Below, in pieces: positions 55,653 through 64,000 of a DNA stretch of 64,000 nucleotides. Within the stretch, counting starts at the first letter, position 1; each line of letters starts with the position of its first letter. The position numbers and the translations under genes were made by a program. The stretch is from a candidate division LCP-89 bacterium (GTDB taxonomy: Bacteria; Electryoneota; B3-LCP). The DNA lies in contig JALGVT010000020.1 in assembly GCA_025774555.1 (NCBI GenBank), positions 1 to 64,000 on the forward strand. Direction: 5' to 3'. The notes beneath the pieces are model-generated. The model was not told the origin of the DNA, made no database searches, and saw nothing but the letters and a program-made list of their open reading frames with translations.

Positions 55653-58600
55653 GTGAAATATACAACTTTCTTACAAAAGATTTTGACCATAGGAACAGCT
55701 TTGCTGTTCATGTCAACTGCTCTGGCAATAAAACACAGCGAAGGTATTCAAGCAAATTTCCCTTTCGCAGAACCTGAATTAACCATTCTTGAAAAGCATG
55801 CTGACAAGCTGATCGTCCGCATTGACTATCCACCGCTTCGCGCCGAAGAAACTCCCGAGGGAGCTGTACTCAAAATGGGGAACATGCCCAGACTGCCTTC
55901 TGTAGATGGAGTTCTTTTACCCGTACAAGCCTTGGTGATTCCCGGAAATAGTCAAACTCTCCAGTTGCGCCTTCTTGAGAAAGAGACGGGTATTCTGCGG
56001 CTGCTTCAGCAGCCTGTCGTGTACAGTGGCGATCAGACTGTCGATCAGCAGAATCCGCTTAAATCCGACGTTAATCGGGCTGCGAACTCGCGTCAGTTCA
56101 AATGGGTGGGATTAGAGGATCTGGGCAAGTATCGCGGCATTCCTTATAGCCGGCTTCGCATTAATGCGGTTATGCCAGGAAGCAGGACGGGGGACGTTTC
56201 CTACCTTAAATCTATCACTCTAAGCCTTCAGTTTGAAGTTAGACCTGGCGCTGGACAGCGAAATATTTCCGCGCCGCTGCTGATGCAGGGTTTGTCCGGT
56301 ATGCTTCCGCTGCCCGCTTTGGCAGAGGCAAACTCACAGCAGCCTCCGCAATCTAATTCAGCCGATCAGGAAAGACTTAAAATTTTCGTCTCCCAAGAGG
56401 GGCTTTATCACCTTTCATACTGGGATCTCAGGTCATGGGGCGCCGACGTCTATGGCGATCCAAGGACTTTCCTCTTGGAAAACCGAGGCGAAGAGATACC
56501 GATCTATGTAGACGGTGAAGCGGACGGAAGGTTTGACGAGGACGATTACATCGAATTCTGGGGTGAAGAACTCCACGACACCTATAGCGATATCAACCCT
56601 GAAATCTACAGCGATTTATACACTGACGTCAACGTGTACTGGCTCTCCTGGGGAGGAGAACTGGGCGCTCGCCTCGTCGAAGAGTCAGGAGAGATCGTCG
56701 AAGTCGATCCACAGCAGATGATCAGACCCACTTCTTATCATTTTACCATCCATGCTGAACAGAACGAATACTACAACCGTTTGTCGCAAGTCGGACCGGA
56801 TTCGCTGAAAGAGCACTGGTATTACGACAGCGGCATCGTAGCTCCCCAACAGAATAATTACGCGATTCACCTGCCGCATCCCGATCGCGACGCGATTATA
56901 AATGCCAACGTTAAGGTTAGCCTGATGGGGTTGACCTATTCAACCGACCCGGGGAATAATGCGGGATACCATCATGCCTACGTTTATCTGAACGATATGA
57001 CTTCCCCATCAGGCGCGCTGCAGGCAGGTACCGGCGATATATCCCCATGGCGCAGTCAAACAAGCGTTTTTCTGGAAGCAACGGGAAATGAGGGCATCCG
57101 CTCGAGCAGCCTTTCAAATGGTGAAAATATCCTTTCTATCCTCTGTCCAGGCGATACTCGTTCCGGATCAAACGATAAAATATTACTGAACTGGTTCGAA
57201 ATCACTTATCCAAAACTGTATAAAGCTTCGTCAGATTATATCCGCTTCGCACCCCCTGAAAACGCAGGCAGCAACCTCGTAGATTTCCGTTTAGAGGAGT
57301 TCACAACTTCACAGGTCGATATTTACAAAATCGGTCAGTCGAAAATCATCAATGCTGAGATATTACCTTATATAGAGTATGGCAGTACCTATTTCGAGGT
57401 TCATTTTCAAGATCATTCCTACGGAGACGCCGAATATATCGCTCTCTCATCCAGCGCCAAATTGCAGCCGGATTCCACAGAACTGGATCCGGGATCGGAT
57501 ATAATCAGCGAATTGAGTTCAGGTGAACCGACAAAACTCTTAGTGGTGGCGCACCGGATTTTCGAGAACAGCCCGGAATTGGCTTCTTACTTAGAAAGAC
57601 GCAGCGCTGGTCTGGGACGCACCGAGCTGGTATTCATCGACGACGTATTCGATGAGATGTCTTACGGCATTTACACTCCGCAGGCGATCAAGGATCTGGT
57701 AGTGGCGCTTCCAACTACTCCCGAATTCCTCTTTCTGGTCGGAGACGCATCTTATGATACGCGCAATACGCTGTTCGAGTCGGGCGGCAATCTGGTCCCT
57801 GCCATGTATATCCAGACACAGGCTTACGGCGCAGTTGCCAGCGATTTCTGGTACGGCTTACTTGATGACGATATGATACCGGATATAGCTGTGGGCAGAG
57901 TTTCAGCCCGGGACCAAACGGAACTTGCTTATTATCTCGACAAGCTCGAAGAATACGAAACAGACACAGAACCGGGGCAATGGCAGAATACGCACCTCTT
58001 CGTAACCGGTGAAGGAGACGTGGCGGGCACTACGTTCATCACCCTCAGTCAGAACGCTATAGAACAACTTGAAGAAAATATTTTCGTCGATAGGCTCGCA
58101 GTTGAACCGGTTACCAACCCGTTTTACGGTGGCACCAGCGATCTTATCGACCTATTTGAAGAAGGAACACTGGTCATTGATTACAACGGACATGGCGCGG
58201 GAGCGGTCTGGTCAAGCTATTCACTCTTCCGGCTTGAAAACATACCGCAGCTTGCCAACAGAGGTCGGTATCCTTTCATTACTAATTTCACCTGTTATAT
58301 ATGCGCATTCGATAACCCGGAACCATCCTCCATTCTGGGAGAGGAATTCATCTTCGCAGAAGACAAAGGCGCTATTGCCGTCCTCGGGTCTTCTGGATTG
58401 GGCTGGTTCTTCAATGGCAGTTGGCTGCAGGAAATGCTCGCCGGGCTCTTCTACGATAACCCTGAACTTCGTCTGGGCGAAATCGTCCATGCGGCAAAGA
58501 TCGTATATTTTGCCTATTTCGGGATGGGCGGGTCTGTGGAATCGTTCGACACCGTTCACCTGATGAACCTGTTGGGGGATCCTTCGTTAAAAGTTGCTTT

Positions 58601-60773
58601 CCCGGCGGTTGAAGCAGCGCCGGTGCAAGTTTCGCCGGAATTTTCGTCTTATAACGATCAGATCGATCTCACCCTTGAAGGAGATTACGAGAATTATGAG
58701 GGAGCGCTTCGTATCTATGATGAATTCGATTATCCCGCTTTGCAGCTCGGTGAACCGCTGGAAATACCGTTGATACCTTCGGCAAACGGCATCGGCGCAA
58801 GTTTTTCGCTGCCGGAAATGAGCGATTCAACTAATATATCGGGAGGCAGTTACCGTTTAAGTTTCTGGGATCCATCAAGCAACGAATCCTTTACTACTGC
58901 AGCGCCGCTTTACTTATACGATGCATACGCATCTGGCAGCACTATAGATTCGCTTGCATCTGCACCTGAACCGGTGGATATTTGGGATAGTTTTTATCTG
59001 GTGGCAAAGATACTTGATCCGCAGGGTATTCAATCCGCCTGGGCGCATTTCCGCATTGAGACGAACACCGGGAGTCCGATAGTCGAACACGATTCGCTCG
59101 AGATGACACCGACGGAATCCGCCAACTGGTACGAGACAACCACTCTGATCGACAGCACCGTATATCCCTACCATGCCAGCGACAGGTTCATATACTGGGT
59201 TGAAGCGACCGATACTCAGGACAGCCTCTCCGTTAGTAGTGAATATATCTTTTATGTCTTAAACCGGATACCGAACCCTGAGTGGGTTCCAGCCACTCTG
59301 CGCATGGATATCCACGAAGGCAGCGCATCATTTGCCATTGACGTGATAAACAGCCAGCCTGAGGATCCGACCACAACAGGGACCGACATCGACTCGGTTG
59401 ACGTGGAATTTCACTGGTTAGTTACGGATTCCACTACACAGTTAATCGGCAGCACGGTTATCAGGGATCTTCTTCTGGATTCGACAGCGACTGCTTTCAC
59501 TGCGTCTCCGTTCGATCAACCTGGAATACTACCTATTGAAGTCAGGTTGAACGAGCAGGGCTGGTTAGTGGAAGATTTCATCACCGATCCTTACGCAGAT
59601 ACTATAGCTGTGGATCATTTTAATATTTCTTCGCAAAGCGGCAGCGGCGATACCCTGACACTGCGTTCTGTGCTGGATATCGTGGAAGTTGTGCTGCAGG
59701 GAGATTCAACCATATTCGACACAACCTTTATGACCGCCAGCATTTATCTGCCACCGGATACAACAAGCAGCCACGAAGGCGTGATTATATTTGATAAAAA
59801 AGATGAGTTATCTCTGCCGATGATGCAATCGGACATCTCTTTCGCTATGCACAACGCCGACGCGGTAATGCTGCCGGGGCACGGCATCGAAATAGACTTT
59901 CTGGGCGATATCGCATCTGCGGATAATAGTTACTGGTTCGCGATGGATATGACGCATTACGACACTTCCGTGACCATCGAAGACGTTGCCCTGCACTATC
60001 AATCCCCTGAGCAGGTAATGTGGCAGTTGACGCAGGAAGGATCGCTGGAACTGCCGGAGCAGCCCGGAATGAATTACCCCGCCTACCGGTTCTATACAGA
60101 AGAGAGCCGCAGCGGGTACTACACCATGTTGCAGAATGGCGATAAGATAGGTCCCGCGGTCGAAATCAGCGTCGATGGGCAGATTTATACTGAAGGCGGG
60201 TATGTCCCCAGCTGTCCGAAAATCTCCACCATCATACAGGATCCGGGAGGCGTTAATACTGATCCGTCCACTTACCGGGTCATAGTTGACGGTGATTCAA
60301 CCAACCCGGGTGAAGTCACGGTAACAACCGGCGGCGGCGATGGACAGGTGATGACGTTGTCTTACAATCCCAACAGCGCTTTCATGATCGGATCGCACAC
60401 GTTTTTCGTCAAAGCCGAGGATCTCTTCGGCAACGCCGATTCCTTAGCCATCGAGTTCCAGGTCATGGGGGATTTCAGACTGGATTTCATCGGCAATTAC
60501 CCCAACCCATTTAAGAACAAGACCTACTTCACATATCGATTAACTGAACAGACGACAGAGCCGGTTGAAGTGAGAATATACACTGTTTCCGGCAGGTTGA
60601 TACGCACGCTTTACAGCGATTCCGCTGAAGAGATCAACTACGGTGAAATCTACTGGGATGGCAGGGATGAAGACGGGAAAAACATCGCCAACGGCGTCTA
60701 TTTCTACAAGCTGCGAGCCCGCAGGGGTGATCAGGAAATAGAGCGCACTATGAAGCTTGCCAAACTTCGCTAA
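55653..60773 (+). CDS. Gingipain-like C25 cysteine peptidase / PorU-like protein with C-terminal sorting domain
   Basis: 1706 aa; KIFVSQEGLYHLSYWDLRSWGADVYGDPRTFLLENRGEEIPIYVDGE; LFLVGDASYDTRN; catalytic-like DYNGHGAGAVWSS (His codon 58191-58193) and NFTCYICAFDNPE (Cys codon 58293-58295); YPNPFKNKTYFTYRL...NGVYFYKLRARRGDQEIERTMKLAKLR. Confidence 0.88.
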   Translation: MKYTTFLQKILTIGTALLFMSTALAIKHSEGIQANFPFAEPELTILEKHADKLIVRIDYPPLRAEETPEGAVLKMGNMPRLPSVDGVLLPVQALVIPGNSQTLQLRLLEKETGILRLLQQPVVYSGDQTVDQQNPLKSDVNRAANSRQFKWVGLEDLGKYRGIPYSRLRINAVMPGSRTGDVSYLKSITLSLQFEVRPGAGQRNISAPLLMQGLSGMLPLPALAEANSQQPPQSNSADQERLKIFVSQEGLYHLSYWDLRSWGADVYGDPRTFLLENRGEEIPIYVDGEADGRFDEDDYIEFWGEELHDTYSDINPEIYSDLYTDVNVYWLSWGGELGARLVEESGEIVEVDPQQMIRPTSYHFTIHAEQNEYYNRLSQVGPDSLKEHWYYDSGIVAPQQNNYAIHLPHPDRDAIINANVKVSLMGLTYSTDPGNNAGYHHAYVYLNDMTSPSGALQAGTGDISPWRSQTSVFLEATGNEGIRSSSLSNGENILSILCPGDTRSGSNDKILLNWFEITYPKLYKASSDYIRFAPPENAGSNLVDFRLEEFTTSQVDIYKIGQSKIINAEILPYIEYGSTYFEVHFQDHSYGDAEYIALSSSAKLQPDSTELDPGSDIISELSSGEPTKLLVVAHRIFENSPELASYLERRSAGLGRTELVFIDDVFDEMSYGIYTPQAIKDLVVALPTTPEFLFLVGDASYDTRNTLFESGGNLVPAMYIQTQAYGAVASDFWYGLLDDDMIPDIAVGRVSARDQTELAYYLDKLEEYETDTEPGQWQNTHLFVTGEGDVAGTTFITLSQNAIEQLEENIFVDRLAVEPVTNPFYGGTSDLIDLFEEGTLVIDYNGHGAGAVWSSYSLFRLENIPQLANRGRYPFITNFTCYICAFDNPEPSSILGEEFIFAEDKGAIAVLGSSGLGWFFNGSWLQEMLAGLFYDNPELRLGEIVHAAKIVYFAYFGMGGSVESFDTVHLMNLLGDPSLKVAFPAVEAAPVQVSPEFSSYNDQIDLTLEGDYENYEGALRIYDEFDYPALQLGEPLEIPLIPSANGIGASFSLPEMSDSTNISGGSYRLSFWDPSSNESFTTAAPLYLYDAYASGSTIDSLASAPEPVDIWDSFYLVAKILDPQGIQSAWAHFRIETNTGSPIVEHDSLEMTPTESANWYETTTLIDSTVYPYHASDRFIYWVEATDTQDSLSVSSEYIFYVLNRIPNPEWVPATLRMDIHEGSASFAIDVINSQPEDPTTTGTDIDSVDVEFHWLVTDSTTQLIGSTVIRDLLLDSTATAFTASPFDQPGILPIEVRLNEQGWLVEDFITDPYADTIAVDHFNISSQSGSGDTLTLRSVLDIVEVVLQGDSTIFDTTFMTASIYLPPDTTSSHEGVIIFDKKDELSLPMMQSDISFAMHNADAVMLPGHGIEIDFLGDIASADNSYWFAMDMTHYDTSVTIEDVALHYQSPEQVMWQLTQEGSLELPEQPGMNYPAYRFYTEESRSGYYTMLQNGDKIGPAVEISVDGQIYTEGGYVPSCPKISTIIQDPGGVNTDPSTYRVIVDGDSTNPGEVTVTTGGGDGQVMTLSYNPNSAFMIGSHTFFVKAEDLFGNADSLAIEFQVMGDFRLDFIGNYPNPFKNKTYFTYRLTEQTTEPVEVRIYTVSGRLIRTLYSDSAEEINYGEIYWDGRDEDGKNIANGVYFYKLRARRGDQEIERTMKLAKLR

Positions 60774-60783
60774 GGGTGGAATC

Positions 60784-61857
60784 TTGAAATTTAAACAGAA
60801 AATATCGAAGATATTACTTGCGTTATTGATGATAACCGCTTATGCTGTTCCTGATGCTCTGGGGACCAGGTATGCTGGTGAGTTTCTCGAAATCGGCGTA
60901 GGCGGAAGAGCGCTTGGACTCGGAGGCGCATACTGTGCCGTTGCAGAGGATCCATCTTCATTTTACTGGAATCCTGCTGGATTAGCGCGGGTTCCCAGTA
61001 TCTCTATATGGGCAATGTACAACAATCAGTTTGGAGACGTAGGCGATGCGCTGGCGCAGCACTCGGTGCTGGGTGCGGTCTTTCCGATTACCGGAGCGGC
61101 TCTCGGCGTTCACTGGGTCAGGCTGGCTGTCGATCAAATCCCGATTTTCCCGGACTACTCTGAAGACGCTGGTTACTCGCTGGAGGATAGGAAGAACCTC
61201 ATTAACGGCATTCCAGAAGGTTATTTCGACGATTCGGAAGATGCCCTGTTCATTACCTTCGCCAAGATGAACAAGTTTAACCTCGATCTGGGCTGGTCAT
61301 TGTTCGAGATTCCTTTAGAAATCCCGATCGGTTTAAATCTGAAGATGATCCGCCATAAGCTGTATGATAAGGAAGCCTTCGGTATTGGAGCGGATGCGGG
61401 TATGCAGCTTCGCTTTCCCTTTTCTGAAATGTTTGGAGTACCGTCGCTGGGCGATTTTGCCCTCGGTTTATGTTACCAGGACTTCACCAAGACCGGTATC
61501 GATTGGGGTGAGGGTAATACCGACGTAATAACGCAGAACTTTCGCGTCGGTATTGCGTATCATCATAAAGTCCCCAAGTGGAAGAGTGAGCTGATCTTTG
61601 AACGCGTGTCGAATACGCGCTATAATGACGATGGACGCATGGGCATTGAATACATCTGGGACCGGACGCTATTTTTCCGTTTTGGTTTCTCCAGGCTGGA
61701 CTGGGGCAAGTTCGTCGATGGGATATGGAACGACGTCGATCTTGCCACCTGGAACGTCGGCTTTGGCTTGCAATACTGGCATCTAAACTGCGATTACGCC
61801 TTCATGAAAGCTGAGTTAGGGAACGCGCACAGGTTATCCATCGGGTACAGTTTCTAA
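60784..61857 (+). CDS. PorV/PorQ-family outer membrane protein
   Basis: TTG start at 60784 (track ORF begins 60757); GTRYAGEFLEIGVGGRALGLGGAYCAVAEDPSSFYWNPAGLARVP; ends LSIGYSF. Confidence 0.88.
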   Translation: MKFKQKISKILLALLMITAYAVPDALGTRYAGEFLEIGVGGRALGLGGAYCAVAEDPSSFYWNPAGLARVPSISIWAMYNNQFGDVGDALAQHSVLGAVFPITGAALGVHWVRLAVDQIPIFPDYSEDAGYSLEDRKNLINGIPEGYFDDSEDALFITFAKMNKFNLDLGWSLFEIPLEIPIGLNLKMIRHKLYDKEAFGIGADAGMQLRFPFSEMFGVPSLGDFALGLCYQDFTKTGIDWGEGNTDVITQNFRVGIAYHHKVPKWKSELIFERVSNTRYNDDGRMGIEYIWDRTLFFRFGFSRLDWGKFVDGIWNDVDLATWNVGFGLQYWHLNCDYAFMKAELGNAHRLSIGYSF

Positions 61858-61910
61858 ACTCAAGAAGTAGGAGCTTTGCAAAAAAGCCTTATAAGAGGTT
61901 TAGTTTAGTT

Positions 61911-62654
61911 ATGTATAGATTATTCAGAAATATCCTGTTGCTCTCTGCTGGATTGCTGCTGTTATCCCTTTTTTGGGGATGCGCCAGCGAAGAGATTGCC
62001 GTGGATATGGATCCACCGGCGGTGGTGCAGATTACACCTCGCAGTGATGATGACGTCTTTATCGAAACAGGTATTGACGCAGTCCCTGATGGTGATTATA
62101 TCTATCTGAGCTGGACACAATCGGGCGCGCATGATCTTGAGGGATACCGCATTTACCGTATGATGGATGAAGACGACGCCGAGCGAATACTCATTGACGA
62201 AATCGATCCCGAGTACACAGAATATGAGGATCGAGACTCTGTGCTTGCGCCAGATCAGGCATCCGGTCTTTCCACAGGTTTTTCATACTGGGTAACCGCT
62301 TACGATGAGAGTGGAAACGAGAGCGGTTTATCAGAAGAAACATATTATAAATTGATGATGAAACCCGATCTGACAGAACCGCAGGTACAGAACGACAGTC
62401 TCTATCTTTCCTGGAGCTACGATTTCGTGATTTTAGAGCCTGTAGAATACTTTGTAGTGCGCTTGTACCGTTCGGTTGATACGGATTGGATTCCGTTCTG
62501 GCTGACGGTTTATAATCTCCCGTCTCCGCTCCAGGTTGTCTATCCGGAACCGCTGGAAGCCGGAACCTATAAATATCAGGTGGACGTCATCGGAGCGACG
62601 TCTGCAGAGCAGCCTTCGGGCAGCGAGCGCGCTTATCAATTTTACATCCCTTAA
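61911..62654 (+). CDS. Lipoprotein with fibronectin type III-like domains
   Basis: 247 aa; lipobox LFWGCASEE; DGDYIYLSWTQSGAHDLEGYRIYRM...GFSYWVTAYDESGNESGLS. Confidence 0.8.
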   Translation: MYRLFRNILLLSAGLLLLSLFWGCASEEIAVDMDPPAVVQITPRSDDDVFIETGIDAVPDGDYIYLSWTQSGAHDLEGYRIYRMMDEDDAERILIDEIDPEYTEYEDRDSVLAPDQASGLSTGFSYWVTAYDESGNESGLSEETYYKLMMKPDLTEPQVQNDSLYLSWSYDFVILEPVEYFVVRLYRSVDTDWIPFWLTVYNLPSPLQVVYPEPLEAGTYKYQVDVIGATSAEQPSGSERAYQFYIP

Positions 62655-62699
62655 TAGAGCAATAAATTCAGCATTGTAGTTTGTAAATCAGGATACCTT

Positions 62700-63191
62700 A
62701 TGAAACGAGTGGCATTACTTCTGACCGCGGCGCTATTAAGCTTCACAAGCATCGTCTGGAGTGCTGATACGCCGGTCACTATTCCGAAATACATCGAACC
62801 AGGAGCGCAGTACTTCATCGGCGATGAAAACCAGTTGATGATGATGGTCAATGTCTGGGGGCGCGTGGAGAAACCGGGACAGTATTTCGTTCCCTCTAAC
62901 ACTGACTTGATAACGCTGATATCGGTGGCGGGTGGTCCCGCGGATAAGAGCCGGCTCGATAACGTGCAGCTGATTCGCTCCAGCAGACTGGGTTCGGAAG
63001 TGATAAAGGTGAACATTAAAAAGTTCTTAAAAACCGGCGACCGCACTCTCATCCCTGAATTGCTTCCGGAGGATACTATCGTAGTATCCGGATCGATGTG
63101 GTTCGTGTTCAGCAGTGTAATTCTGGTTGTCTCGCAGCTTGCTATAGTCGCGAACGTTTATTACCTTGCTTCTATCGCTGCGAGCAAATAA
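62700..63191 (+). CDS. SLBB-domain protein (polysaccharide export-like)
   Basis: 163 aa; signal peptide; VNVWGRVEKPGQYFVPSNTDLITLISVAGGPADKSRLDNVQLIRSS; C-terminal TM. Confidence 0.8.
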   Translation: MKRVALLLTAALLSFTSIVWSADTPVTIPKYIEPGAQYFIGDENQLMMMVNVWGRVEKPGQYFVPSNTDLITLISVAGGPADKSRLDNVQLIRSSRLGSEVIKVNIKKFLKTGDRTLIPELLPEDTIVVSGSMWFVFSSVILVVSQLAIVANVYYLASIAASK

Positions 63192-63264
63192 TTTTTCATG
63201 ATCGTTCCGTTGTGTTATATTTCGCATATTACTACGAATTGAAAGGTGATATGGTAGAAAAACA

Positions 63265-63347
63265 GGGGAACGATTTAATGGGGATTTGAGTATAACGTGG
63301 CAAAACGGGGGATCGTTTTGCCCTTACTCATTTTAGAATCATTCCCC
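63265..63347. other. Three-tier inverted repeat (large structured hairpin)
   Basis: GGCAAAACG-GGGGAT-CGTTTTGCC (63299-63322), GAGTA/TACTC (63288-63292/63325-63329), GGGGAACGATT/AATCATTCCCC (63265-63275/63337-63347). Confidence 0.8.
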
Positions 63348-63391
63348 TTTAGCCAACCTGCAACAATTTCAAAGTCATAAACGAGGCAATT

Positions 63392-64000
63392 ATGAGGACA
63401 TCCACAATTCCTCTCCTTCTTCTCCTGATGGTTTCATTTACATTAGCTCAGGAAGGTCCTGTAGTGAGCGTAACCGTGTGCGGAGAAGCGACCATTTTCA
63501 GCGGGGACGTTCCTGCTGCCCGTGAGGAGGCATTAGTCGATGCGCAGCGTAACGCCGTCGAACAGGTGCTGGGCGTGGAGATCAAATCACAGACGGCAAT
63601 TCAAGATTTCATGCTGGCTGATGACACCATTTTGTCCATGATTTCCGGGCACGTCAAGGATAGCAAAATTATCTCTGAGAAACAGGAGCATGAATTCCTG
63701 GTGCTGGAAGTGGAGTGCAGCGTGGTTAAAGAGCTTTCAGATGAGGAAGCACAGAAATTGATGCGCAATTTCTCCTGTGTTGTCGGTTTCACGACTGAAA
63801 TTGACGGCAAAATAGTGGATCGGGATGAGCGGATAGCGAATAAGCTGATTTCTGATCTGGTCAAAGCTGACTTTGACGTACGCGACATCTCCCAGCTTAT
63901 GTCCAACGAGGGATTTAAGGCGCAGTTTCTCAAGGCTACTAAAGGGCAGAACGTCGGCGCTGCGAGGTGGATCGGCAGAAAGATGCTCTCCAACATAGTC
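63392..64000 (+). CDS. Secreted FlgT/LPP20-like protein (partial, runs off window)
   Basis: ATG at 63392; MRTSTIPLLLLLMVSFTLAQEGP...AREEALVDAQRNAVEQVLGVEIKSQTAIQDFMLADDTILSMISGHVKDSKIISEKQEHEFLVLEVECSV. Confidence 0.75.
   Translation, partial: MRTSTIPLLLLLMVSFTLAQEGPVVSVTVCGEATIFSGDVPAAREEALVDAQRNAVEQVLGVEIKSQTAIQDFMLADDTILSMISGHVKDSKIISEKQEHEFLVLEVECSVVKELSDEEAQKLMRNFSCVVGFTTEIDGKIVDRDERIANKLISDLVKADFDVRDISQLMSNEGFKAQFLKATKGQNVGAARWIGRKMLSNIV

Noticed and set aside
1-64000. tRNA/rRNA genes, prophage, integrase or autonomous IS element
   Set aside because: None visible by motif reading; a tRNAscan/Infernal/ISfinder run would be decisive.

Overview
64 kb of AT/GC-balanced bacterial chromosome. 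The secreted protein repertoire (YPNPFNP...SSGVYFYRL C-terminal sorting-type domains, PorV/PorQ-like proteins, Bat operon) suggests an FCB-group or candidate-phylum genome, but this taxonomy is an inference. I found no rRNA, tRNA, transposase, prophage or CRISPR array. Main blocks: (1) 1-12.2 kb: secreted esterase, PilZ protein, PAS histidine kinase, two receiver proteins, ASCH-like protein, MFP lipoprotein, UMF1-type MFS transporter and a propeller-like secreted protein. (2) 12.9-30.6 kb: a co-directional 7-gene surface/export locus (TonB-dependent receptor with a large D-x-N-x-N-G-rich insertion, beta-helix lipoprotein, two large CTD-bearing secreted proteins, TPR-like lipoprotein, PorV/PorQ-like protein, lipoprotein). 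(3) 30.6-36.5 kb: three GT-C membrane glycosyltransferase-TPR fusions, two of them tandem paralogs. (4) 36.5-46.5 kb: a translationally coupled envelope glycan/glycolipid cluster (3 GT2, flippase-like LPG-synthase-TM protein, NodB-like deacetylase, 2 radical SAM proteins, CehA/McbA-type PHP protein). (5) 46.4-55.4 kb: SPOR lipoprotein and a moxR-DUF58-batA-batB-batC-batD/E operon. (6) 55.6-64 kb: gingipain/PorU-like C25 protease next to a PorV/PorQ-like protein, FN3 lipoprotein, SLBB protein and a partial FlgT/LPP20-like protein. The most notable non-gene signals are a heptanucleotide tandem repeat that encodes a signal peptide core (possible phase-variable locus), other heptamer arrays, two related MITE-like palindromic elements at 4.5 and 47.0 kb, double palindromes in frame inside a sorting domain, a mosaic of hairpins at 8.3-8.5 kb and a three-tier hairpin at 63.3 kb. 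All family calls come from motif reading; no database search was run.
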